DNA of 64,000 bases. Origin: VRUE01 sp963728045. GTDB lineage: Bacteria; Actinomycetota; Thermoleophilia; Solirubrobacterales; 70-9. Every line of letters begins with the position of its first letter. The stretch's first letter is position 1. The notes under the pieces were generated by a model. The model was not told where the DNA came from, ran no database searches, and saw only the letters and a program-made list of their open reading frames with translations. Where the stretch lies: contig CAVSIE010000002.1 of assembly GCA_963728045.1 (NCBI GenBank), forward strand, positions 434,001-498,000, given 5' to 3'. Positions 16,367 to 23,745 of this stretch are shown in pieces. A program made the translations under genes and the position numbers.

Positions 16367-17482
16367 TTATCCAGTGTTCGCCCGTCGGGCGCGGAAGAGC
16401 TTGCAACGGGAGTCGAAGCCCTTTAGGCGGCGCTCGCCGGCGAAGGAGTAGGCGAAGGACTCGCCCGCCGCTTCCCTGGCGGCGGAGTCGAGCAGGACGC
16501 TGCCGGGCTTCGCGATCCCGGTGATGCGGCTGGCCAGGTTGACCGGCCGACCGTAGTAGTCACCCGCCTGGGCGAGAGCCGAACCGAAGGCGACCCCGGC
16601 GCGAAGGCGGGGGAACTCGTCGCTTGCCCGCTCGGTCGCCTCGACCAGCTTCAACGCCGCCTCGACCATCGCGTCGGCGTCCGTCGATACCAGCATCGCC
16701 GCATCGCCGATCGTCTTCACCAGGCGCACAGGGGGCTCCGCGACCTCAGTCGCCATTTCCTCGAGCCTCCCCGCCACCAGGCCTAGCTCTTCGGTCGCCA
16801 CCTCCTCGCCGAGCTTGGTGAACTCGACCAGGTCGGCGAAGCAGACCGCGACCTCAACCGTCCCGGCAATCTCGCCCGAGGCCAGATCGGCGGCTGCGAT
16901 CACGTCGCGCCGCACCTGCTCGAGCATATGTGCCTGCAGCGCATAGACCAGAGTCGGGCCGATCAGCGGCAGCATGTGCTCGGCGGCGGCGGCGAAGCGC
17001 AGGGCAAGATCGCGCTCGGTGTCCCCCGGCTGCATCAAGGTGCGGATGACCAGCTCGCGGTTTGCTTCGGCGATCCGCGCCGTGCCCATCCCAATCGTGC
17101 GCGCCACCTGCAGCATTCCCTCCTCAGGCAGGCCGGCGTCGCGAAAGGCCTTGACCCGGCGGGCAGCCTCCACGTCGGCCTCGGTCCCGCGGCGCTCGTC
17201 CGGGTCGGGAGCGGGAACGCCGAGGGCGGCGGTGAAGCGCTGGACCAGATCCATCTCGACTTCCGCCTCCTCGGCGACCTCGCGCAGGGTGTAGCGCCGA
17301 CCGGGACCGGCGAGGGCGCGCTCAACAGGGAGCAGCGTGATCCGTCCGGCGGCGACCGCCTCGCGCAGCTCCTCGAGCGGAACGCCGTCGGCGGCGAGGC
17401 TCTCCAGCAGCTCCCGCCTTGCCTCTCGGGCCTCGCCCTCGAGGTCGTCGAGCAGCCCCTCTGCCTCGAAGTCGATCGTCAT
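16367..17482 (-). CDS. Class III adenylate cyclase with regulatory N-terminal domain
   Basis: 371 residues. Residues ~1-175 form an all-helical regulatory domain resembling the autoinhibitory, pH-sensing part of M. tuberculosis Rv1264. Residues ~190-365 are a class III cyclase domain: metal Asp in VAVCFADLVEFTKLG, adenine Lys and second metal Asp in VKTIGDAAMLVS, and substrate Asp plus transition-state Asn/Arg in DYYGRPVNLASRI. The full set of catalytic residues indicates an active cAMP-forming enzyme, cytosolic with no transmembrane segment. The ATG overlaps the gamma-glutamyltransferase stop (ATGA), placing it last in the probable parA-ftsZ-ggt-cyclase operon. Confidence 0.9.
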   Translation of the reverse strand: MTIDFEAEGLLDDLEGEAREARRELLESLAADGVPLEELREAVAAGRITLLPVERALAGPGRRYTLREVAEEAEVEMDLVQRFTAALGVPAPDPDERRGTEADVEAARRVKAFRDAGLPEEGMLQVARTIGMGTARIAEANRELVIRTLMQPGDTERDLALRFAAAAEHMLPLIGPTLVYALQAHMLEQVRRDVIAAADLASGEIAGTVEVAVCFADLVEFTKLGEEVATEELGLVAGRLEEMATEVAEPPVRLVKTIGDAAMLVSTDADAMVEAALKLVEATERASDEFPRLRAGVAFGSALAQAGDYYGRPVNLASRITGIAKPGSVLLDSAAREAAGESFAYSFAGERRLKGFDSRCKLFRARRANTG

Positions 17483-18999
17483 GCGACCGCCACGCTACCG
17501 CCCCGGCGCGGGTCGCCGCCGCCGCTGAGAGCGCCCCCAGCGCAGTCGCGAGCCACCGCCTGCACGCCGCCGAAGAAGAGGTTGATCTCGGGCCGTCGCA
17601 GGACGGGCAGGCCGCGCGCCTCGATCCTCGCCAGCGCCTCCTCGTCGATCCCCGGCTCCGCCTGCAATACCCCGGCCTCGAAGTGCAGGCGCGGCGCCCG
17701 CACGGCATCACCGGCGGCCATCCCCTGCTCGATCGCGCGGACGATGGTCTGCAAGATCGCCGAGCGAATCCGGTTGGAGCCGGCGCTGCCGAGCCCGAGC
17801 TCGATCTCGCCGTCGCGCAGGACCACGGTCGGGGCCATCATCGACGGCACTCGGCGGCCCGGCGCGATCGCGTGGAAGCCGAGCGGGTTGAGGTCCTCCT
17901 CCCCCAGCATGTTGTTGAGGATCACGCCGGTGCCGGGGACGAGGACCCCGGAGCCGGAGCCGTTGGAGCAGGTGACGCTGGCGCACATCCCGTTCTCGTC
18001 TAGGACCGAGATGTGGGTGGTCGAGCCGAGCAGGTCGCTGGCCGCCAGGTCGAGCCCGGCCGGGTCGAGGAAGCTCGCCTCGAGCGCCTCCCCGTAGAGC
18101 GCCTCGGCGAACTCCTCGCCGCGGGCGTCGTTGGCCGCTCCCATCGCCGCGACCAGTTGCTCGGGGCCGCTGTGCTCCCCCATTCGCTCGAGCAGGCCGA
18201 GACAGAAGGCGATCAGGATTCCTCCGGAGGAGGGTGGCGGGTTGGTGAGGACCTCCGTGCCGCGGAACGGCGCCCGGATCGGCTTGCGCTCGATCGCCTC
18301 GTAGGCGGCGAGGTCGGCTCGGCCAAGCGCGCCGCCGCGCTCGACGACGTGGTCGCTCAGCGCCGCCGCGACCTCGCCGCTGTAGAAGGGCTCGGCGCCC
18401 TCCGCCGCGAAGCGTTCCAGCGCCTCCGCCAGCTCAGGGAAGCGGAAGAGGTCCCCGTCGCCGAGCCGCCGCCCGCCCGGTGCGTAGAGCTCGCGCATCT
18501 CGTCTTGGCGCTCCTGGATCGGCGCCAGGATCTCGAAGATGTAGGCCTGCTCGGGGTTCACCGGGGCGCCCTCGCGGGCAAGCCGGATGCCGGCGCGGGC
18601 AAGGTCGGCGAGCGGCGCCGAGCCGAAGCGGCGAAGCGCCAGCTCCAAGCCCGCCGCCGTGCCGGGAACCCCACAGGAGGCAGGCCCGACGTAGAACGTC
18701 TGCACCGTCTCGGCGTCGAAGTGGACCGGGACCGGGACCAGCTCCGCCCCACGCTCGACCCCGTCCAGGCCAGGCGCCGAGACGAAAAAGTCGATCAGGG
18801 CGCTCGCCGCGCCGTCGGCGGAGGCAGCGTCATGGACCATCATGAAGCCGCCGGCGCCGAACCCCGTGAGCGGGCTCTCCGCCGCGAATGACGCCAGCAC
18901 CGCGGCGACCGCGGCGTCGACGGCGTTGCCCCCCTCACGCAGGATCTCCGCCCCCGCCTCGGCGGTGGTCGGGTGACCGGCAGCGACTACCCCGTGCAT
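17479..18999 (-). CDS. Gamma-glutamyltransferase family protein
   Basis: A 506-residue Ntn-hydrolase. GHPTTAEAGAEILREGGNAVDAAVAA is the conserved N-terminal region (first residues shown by position ~8-33). The autoprocessing nucleophile Thr is in STTHISVLDENG, and GSGVLVPGTGVILNN and PGRRVPSMMAPT bind gamma-glutamyl substrate. There is no obvious signal peptide, so it may be cytosolic. It would cleave gamma-glutamyl amides or act on a related substrate. It sits 12 nt after ftsZ and overlaps the cyclase gene by 4 bp. Confidence 0.9.
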   Translation of the reverse strand: MHGVVAAGHPTTAEAGAEILREGGNAVDAAVAAVLASFAAESPLTGFGAGGFMMVHDAASADGAASALIDFFVSAPGLDGVERGAELVPVPVHFDAETVQTFYVGPASCGVPGTAAGLELALRRFGSAPLADLARAGIRLAREGAPVNPEQAYIFEILAPIQERQDEMRELYAPGGRRLGDGDLFRFPELAEALERFAAEGAEPFYSGEVAAALSDHVVERGGALGRADLAAYEAIERKPIRAPFRGTEVLTNPPPSSGGILIAFCLGLLERMGEHSGPEQLVAAMGAANDARGEEFAEALYGEALEASFLDPAGLDLAASDLLGSTTHISVLDENGMCASVTCSNGSGSGVLVPGTGVILNNMLGEEDLNPLGFHAIAPGRRVPSMMAPTVVLRDGEIELGLGSAGSNRIRSAILQTIVRAIEQGMAAGDAVRAPRLHFEAGVLQAEPGIDEEALARIEARGLPVLRRPEINLFFGGVQAVARDCAGGALSGGGDPRRGGSVAVA

Positions 19000-19011
19000 G
19001 GGGCGCGAGGG

Positions 19012-20439
19012 CTAGCCGGGAAGAAACTCGGGGACGTCGAGAGCGCCGAGCTCGCCCGGCTTCTCCGTCTGCGGCGGCCGGCCCCGGCCGGTGTCCTTGG
19101 TGCGACGGATCGTCGGTTCGGCCGAGCGGCGGGGGGTGGCGCCGCGGGCATCGAAGCGGGTTGCGACGACCGTAACCCAGATCTGGTCGCCGAGCTCCTC
19201 GTCGACGTTGGCGCCGAAGATGATGTTGGCGTCGTCGTGAGCGGCCTCGCCGACGACCTTTGCCGCCTCGCTGACCTCGACCAGCGAGAGGTCGGGGCCG
19301 CCGGTGATCGAGAGCAGGATCGAGCGCGCGCCCTGCATCGAGGTCTCCAGCAGCGGCGAGGAGATCGCTTTCTCGGCGGCGAGCTCGGCGCGGTTCTCGC
19401 CGTGGGCCATCCCGATCCCGAGCAGGGCCCGGCCGGCGTCGGACATGATCGTCCGCACGTCGGCGAAGTCGAGATTGATCAGCGCCGGCAAGGTGACGAG
19501 GTCGGAGACCCCCTGCACCCCCTGGCGCAGCACGTCGTCGGCGACCTGGAAGGCCTCGACCATCGAGGTCTGCTGGTCGAGCACCTCGAGCAGGCGGTCG
19601 TTGGGGACGACGATCAGCGTGTCGACCTCGGCGGCGAGTTCCTCGATCCCCTTGCTCGCCTGGTTGCCGCGGCGGCTGCCCTCGAAGCTGAACGGCTTGG
19701 TGACGATGCCGACGGTGAGCGCGCCGACCTCACGGGCGAGACGGGCGATCACGGGTGCGGCGCCACTGCCGGTGCCGCCGCCGGCGCCGGCGGCGACGAA
19801 GACCATGTCGGAGCCCTTGAGCAAGCGCTTGATCTTGTCCTGCTCCTCGAAGGCAGAGCGGTGGCCGACGGCCGGGTCGGCGCCGGCGCCGAGGCCACGC
19901 GTCTGCTCGTCGCCGATGTGGACGGTTACGTCGGCGACGCAAAGCTGCAGCGACTGAAGATCGGTGTTGACGGCCATGAACTCGACCCCGGGGATGCGCG
20001 CCTCGACCATGCGGTTGACGGCGTTGACACCGGCGCCGCCAACGCCGACGACCCGGATCACAGGCTGGTGCGGCTCGCCGCTCCCAGGCGGCTCATACTC
20101 AGGCTCCTCCCGCCCGTACCGAGGACTTTCAACGATCGGCTCGATCTCCCTACGCCCACCAGGCTCCTCGGAGAAGACCCGCTTGAGGCGCTCGGGCGGC
20201 GACTCCGCATGCTGGCCGAGAGTCGGCTCGGCCTGTCCCTCGACATCAGATGCGGACGCTTCTCCCGCGGGTGGCGCCGTAGGGGGGACCTCCCCCGAGG
20301 AAGCTTTAGCTACCGGAGGGGGAGGTGGGTCCCCTGCGGCGACAGGACCCGCGGCCGGAGCGTCCTCATCCTCGGTCGTAGACCGGAAGAGGTCCGAAAG
20401 GGGGCCCTCTCGCATACTTGCCCGCTTACGCCGACTCAT
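19012..20439 (-). CDS. ftsZ: FtsZ-family tubulin GTPase with long N-terminal extension
   Basis: 475 residues. The GTPase core begins only at residue ~127 (VIRVVGVGGAGVNAVNRM). It holds the tubulin signature GAGGGTGSGAAP, the T7 loop NLDFADVRTIM with catalytic Asp, and a C-terminal DVPEFL tail peptide, so polymerisation and partner binding are likely. The ~120-residue extension is disordered. Residues ~29-58 are encoded by a palindromic element also present in the adjacent parA. It is not in a dcw cluster; its stop-proximal neighbour is ggt. It may be the main FtsZ or a paralogue. The start overlaps the parA end by 14 bp. Confidence 0.88.
   Translation of the reverse strand: MSRRKRASMREGPLSDLFRSTTEDEDAPAAGPVAAGDPPPPPVAKASSGEVPPTAPPAGEASASDVEGQAEPTLGQHAESPPERLKRVFSEEPGGRREIEPIVESPRYGREEPEYEPPGSGEPHQPVIRVVGVGGAGVNAVNRMVEARIPGVEFMAVNTDLQSLQLCVADVTVHIGDEQTRGLGAGADPAVGHRSAFEEQDKIKRLLKGSDMVFVAAGAGGGTGSGAAPVIARLAREVGALTVGIVTKPFSFEGSRRGNQASKGIEELAAEVDTLIVVPNDRLLEVLDQQTSMVEAFQVADDVLRQGVQGVSDLVTLPALINLDFADVRTIMSDAGRALLGIGMAHGENRAELAAEKAISSPLLETSMQGARSILLSITGGPDLSLVEVSEAAKVVGEAAHDDANIIFGANVDEELGDQIWVTVVATRFDARGATPRRSAEPTIRRTKDTGRGRPPQTEKPGELGALDVPEFLPG
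20265..20354. repeat. In-frame palindromic element, family A, copy in ftsZ
   Basis: A ~90-bp near-perfect palindrome inside ftsZ codons ~29-58. The outer arms are CCGCGGGT and ACCCGCGG, then CCGTAGGGG with CCCCTGCGG, then ACCTCCCCC with GGGGGAGGT, closing on an AGCTTTAGCT loop. The copy in parA (21366-21457) keeps each pairing although several paired bases differ (T/A replaced by G/C; CCGC replaced by CCGGC with the partner changed too). It encodes a Pro/Ala-rich peptide containing ASSGEVPPTAPPAGEA. Confidence 0.85.
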
Positions 20440-21607
20440 TCGCCAGAACCTCCTTCGCCAGCTCCCGGTAGTAGTTCGCGGCGCTGCTGCCGGAATCGTA
20501 CTTGAGCACGCTGGCGCCCTTCACCGGCGCCTCGGCGAACTTGATCGCCTTGCGAATGCGGGATTTGAAGACGAGGTCGCCGAAGTTCTCCTCGAGGATC
20601 TCGACCGCCTCCTTGGCGTGGACGGTGCGCGAGTCGAGCATCGTCGGCAGGATGCCCTCGATCTTGACGTCGGGGTTGAGGTTCTCCTGGATCATCTTCA
20701 GCGTGTTCTGAAGCTGGACCAACCCGCGCATCGAGAGATACTCGCACTGGACCGGGACGATCACCTTGTTCGCCGCAGTCAGCGCGTTGATGGTCAGGAG
20801 GCCGAGGCTGGGCGGCGTGTCGATACAGACGAAGTCGTAGTCGCCGGAGACCTCTTTCAGCGACTTCTCGAGCGAACGCTCGCGGCCGATCTTGGTGCTC
20901 ATCGCGATCTCGGCGCCGGCCAGGTCGATCGAGGAGACCGCGATGTCGATCTCGCGGCGCTGGATGATCTCGCTGATCGGCATGTCGTTGACCAGCACGT
21001 CATAGAGGCTTTTCTCGACCTTGTCCGGGTCGATCCCCTGGCTCATCGTCAAGTTCCCCTGCGGGTCCATGTCGATGCAGAGCACCCGGTGCCCCGACTC
21101 GGCAAAGGCAACGGCAAGGTTCAAAGTCGTAGTCGTCTTGGCGACGCCGCCCTTCTGATTAGCAAAAGCAATCACCTCAGCGTGCTTCACCGGAGTCTCG
21201 GAAGCAGGCTCTTCAACGGCAACTTCATGGCGAGACGGAGCGATCAAGTCCCGCGCCATAAGCCTTCCGTCATCCGCGGAGTCTTCGTCGGTGGCCGCTT
21301 CGGCCGAACCCTCATCGCTATCGACTTCAACGGCCGGTCCCTCGTCGCTATCACTATGCGCTTCTCCGGCGGGTGGCGCCGTAGGGGGGACCGCCCCCGA
21401 GGAAGCTTCAGCTACCGCAGGGGGCGGTGGGTCCCCTACGGCGACAGGACCCGCCGGTGGGAGTGCGTCGTCTTCGAAGTCATCGACAGGAGCGGCCTCG
21501 TCGTGCCGCTCGGGCACGACTTCCTCCATCCGCTCGAGCTCCTCGACAATCGGATGCGGCTCTTCGGCGACAGGGGCTGGCTTGGACCTTCGGCTGAGAA
21601 ATCCCAT
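20426..21607 (-). CDS. ParA/Soj-type ATPase with disordered N-terminal extension
   Basis: 393 residues. The ParA core starts at ~residue 142 with FANQKGGVAKTTTTLNLAVA (deviant Walker A). It continues with VLCIDMDPQGNLT and FVCIDTPPSLGLLTINALTA, then LPTMLDSRTVHAKEAVEIL. It is a dynamic nucleoid-binding ATPase for segregation or positioning of DNA or cell-division proteins. No ParB gene follows; instead ftsZ follows with a 14-bp overlap, suggesting a division-site or cargo-positioning role (inference). The acidic N-terminal ~140 residues include a palindrome-encoded peptide at ~51-81. Its start codon is 15 bp from the divergent ArsA start. Confidence 0.9.
   Translation of the reverse strand: MGFLSRRSKPAPVAEEPHPIVEELERMEEVVPERHDEAAPVDDFEDDALPPAGPVAVGDPPPPAVAEASSGAVPPTAPPAGEAHSDSDEGPAVEVDSDEGSAEAATDEDSADDGRLMARDLIAPSRHEVAVEEPASETPVKHAEVIAFANQKGGVAKTTTTLNLAVAFAESGHRVLCIDMDPQGNLTMSQGIDPDKVEKSLYDVLVNDMPISEIIQRREIDIAVSSIDLAGAEIAMSTKIGRERSLEKSLKEVSGDYDFVCIDTPPSLGLLTINALTAANKVIVPVQCEYLSMRGLVQLQNTLKMIQENLNPDVKIEGILPTMLDSRTVHAKEAVEILEENFGDLVFKSRIRKAIKFAEAPVKGASVLKYDSGSSAANYYRELAKEVLANESA
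21366..21457. repeat. In-frame palindromic element, family A, copy in parA
   Basis: A ~92-bp near-perfect palindrome inside parA codons ~51-81, homologous to the ftsZ copy. Arms: CCGGCGGGT with ACCCGCCGG, CCGTAGGGG with CCCCTACGG, ACCGCCCCC with GGGGGCGGT, loop around AGCTTCAGCT. The encoded peptide includes ASSGAVPPTAPPAGEA, nearly identical to that in FtsZ, in a region with no other similarity between the proteins. Confidence 0.85.
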
Positions 21608-21622
21608 TGCGCGGGTATTCGC

Positions 21623-22594
21623 ATGACCGCCGGTTTTTCCTCCCCGACGGCAAAATTGCTAGGAATCGCCCCGATCCCAGATTTCTTGGACAAGCGGCTG
21701 GTCTTCGTTACCGGCAAGGGAGGCGTGGGCAAGACCACCGTCGCGGTCGCGATGGGGCTGCGCGCCGCCGCCGCCGGCAAGCGCACGATCGTCTGCGAGG
21801 TCGCGGCGCAGGAGAACGCCTCGCGAATCTTCGACCACACCCAGGTCGGCTTCCACGAGGTCGAGATGGAGGAGAACCTCTGGACGATCTCGATCGACCC
21901 CGACGAGTCGATGCGCGAGTACGTGCTGCTGCAACTCAAGGTGCGGGCGATGCGGGACCTGCTCTTCCGCAGCCGCATCTTCAACTACCTCGCCGCCGCC
22001 ACCCCTGGGCTGAAGGAGCTGGTCACGATCGGCAAGATCTGGGAGCTGGCCCAGCTCGACCGCAAGGTGAAGAGCGGCCGCAAGTACGACCTGGTGATCG
22101 TCGATGCCCCCGCCACCGGCCACGGGATCGGCTTCCTGCAGACGCCGCGCACTTTCGCTGCGATAGCTCGCGTCGGACCGATCCACTCACAGGCCCAGCA
22201 GCTCGACCGCCTGATCACCGACCACGAGCACACCGGGACGGCGATCGTCTCCCTGCCCGAGGAGATGCCGGTCAACGAGTCGGCGGCGCTCGAGCACGAC
22301 CTGCGCTCCGAGATCGGCGTCGCCGTCGACCGCGTCTACATGAACGGCCTCTACCCGGAGCGCTTCTCCGCCGAGGAGGCGGAGCGCCTCGCCGCCCTAG
22401 CCACAGAGGAGGACGGCGCGACCCGCGCCGCGGCGCGCGCGGCGCTCTCCGAGCATGGCCGCGCCCGCTCCCAACGGGCCCAGCTCGCCCGCTTGCGCCG
22501 CCGCGTCGAGACCCCGGTCAAAGCGCTGCCCTTCCTCTTCGAGCCGGACCTCGGAGTCGAGGCGGCCCGCCAGCTGGCCAAGAGGCTGCACTGA
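21623..22594 (+). CDS. ArsA-family ATPase, first of a tandem pair (Rv3679/Rv3680-like)
   Basis: 323 residues. RLVFVTGKGGVGKTTVAVAM is the signature-Lys P-loop of SIMIBI ArsA/Get3 ATPases, and YDLVIVDAPATGHGIGFL is the switch II region. The pair resembles the mycobacterial tandem anion-transporter-like ATPases Rv3679-Rv3680, which form a heteromeric complex linked to envelope stress tolerance. The ATG at 21623 is the first start, but TTG codons at 21658 and 21688 would remove the non-conserved leader. It is divergent from parA with only 15 bp between start codons, and the ATGA overlap with the second ArsA gene implies coupled synthesis. Confidence 0.88.
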   Translation: MTAGFSSPTAKLLGIAPIPDFLDKRLVFVTGKGGVGKTTVAVAMGLRAAAAGKRTIVCEVAAQENASRIFDHTQVGFHEVEMEENLWTISIDPDESMREYVLLQLKVRAMRDLLFRSRIFNYLAAATPGLKELVTIGKIWELAQLDRKVKSGRKYDLVIVDAPATGHGIGFLQTPRTFAAIARVGPIHSQAQQLDRLITDHEHTGTAIVSLPEEMPVNESAALEHDLRSEIGVAVDRVYMNGLYPERFSAEEAERLAALATEEDGATRAAARAALSEHGRARSQRAQLARLRRRVETPVKALPFLFEPDLGVEAARQLAKRLH

Positions 22595-23745
22595 TGCCGG
22601 CGGTCGACAAGATCCTCGCGAACAAGCGGATCTGCATCTGCGCCGGCTCCGGCGGGGTCGGCAAGACCACCACCTCGGCGGCGATCGCGATGGGGATGGC
22701 GGCGCGCGGCCTCAAGGTCTGCGTGCTGACGATCGATCCGGCCAAGCGCCTCGCCGACTCGCTCGGCTTGAAGCAGCTGGGCAACGAGGCGACGCAGGTC
22801 GACCGGGAGCTGTTCGAGCGCCACGGCATCGCGATGGAGGGCGAGCTGTGGGCGATGATGCTCGACGCCAAGGCGACCTTCGACGAGCTGGTCGCCCGCC
22901 AGGCGCCCGACGAGGAGTCGCGCGACCGGGTGCTCGGCAACCGCATCTACCAGCAGATCTCCAACGCGCTCGCCGGCTCGCAGGAGTACATGGCGATGGA
23001 GAAGCTGTTCGAGCTGCATACCGAGGGCCGCTACGACCTGCTCGTGCTCGACACGCCGCCGACCCGCAACGCGCTCGACTTCCTCGACGCGCCCAAACGC
23101 CTCACCCAGTTCATCGAAGGCCGCTCGCTGCGCGTCTTCATGAAGCCGACCGGCCTGGCGGCACGGGTCGCGGGGCGCGGCGCCTCCGTCGCCCTCTCGG
23201 TGATGAAGCGGATCGTCGGCTTCGATCTGCTGGCCGACCTGGCCGAGTTCTTCAACGCCTTCAGCGGCATGGTCGACGGCTTCCAGGAACGGGCCAAGCG
23301 GGTCAACAAGCTGCTCTCCGATCCCAGCACCTCTTTCCTCGTCGTCTGCGGCCCGCAGGGCGAGCCGATCGACGAGGCCGTCTACTTCCACCGCAAGCTG
23401 GTCGAGGCGAAGCTGCCTTTCGGCGGCGTAATCGTCAACAAGGTCCACTACCCGGCGGAGCGGCTGCGCGGCGACGGCGCCGACCTGCCGGCCGCGCTTG
23501 CCGAGCGGCTCGGCGACGAGGAGCTGGCGCAGCGGGTGGCGGAGAACTTCGCCGACTACCAGGCGCTGGCCGAGCGCGACGCGCGCAACATCGACCGCCT
23601 CGCGGCCGAGCTGCGCGCGAAGGGGGTGATCCGCGTCCCCTACCTGGACGAGGACGTGCACGACCTCGCCGGGCTCGGCGAGATCAACCGCTACCTGTTC
23701 GCCAGCAGCGCCGAGCGCGAGGCGATCGCAGCCGGCCGCGCCTAG
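22594..23745 (+). CDS. ArsA-family ATPase, second of a tandem pair
   Basis: 383 residues. CAGSGGVGKTTTSAAIAMG is the P-loop; VCVLTIDPAKRLADSLGL and LLVLDTPPTRNALDFLDAP are conserved ArsA motifs, with IVNKVHYP near the base-binding loop. The ATG overlaps the first gene's stop (ATGA), as expected for a heterodimer. There is no arsenite-pump gene nearby and no Cys triad of true ArsA, so arsenic export is unlikely. A role in envelope/anion-stress tolerance is by analogy with Rv3680. The 3' end overlaps the convergent unknown gene by 4 bp. Confidence 0.88.
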   Translation: MPAVDKILANKRICICAGSGGVGKTTTSAAIAMGMAARGLKVCVLTIDPAKRLADSLGLKQLGNEATQVDRELFERHGIAMEGELWAMMLDAKATFDELVARQAPDEESRDRVLGNRIYQQISNALAGSQEYMAMEKLFELHTEGRYDLLVLDTPPTRNALDFLDAPKRLTQFIEGRSLRVFMKPTGLAARVAGRGASVALSVMKRIVGFDLLADLAEFFNAFSGMVDGFQERAKRVNKLLSDPSTSFLVVCGPQGEPIDEAVYFHRKLVEAKLPFGGVIVNKVHYPAERLRGDGADLPAALAERLGDEELAQRVAENFADYQALAERDARNIDRLAAELRAKGVIRVPYLDEDVHDLAGLGEINRYLFASSAEREAIAAGRA

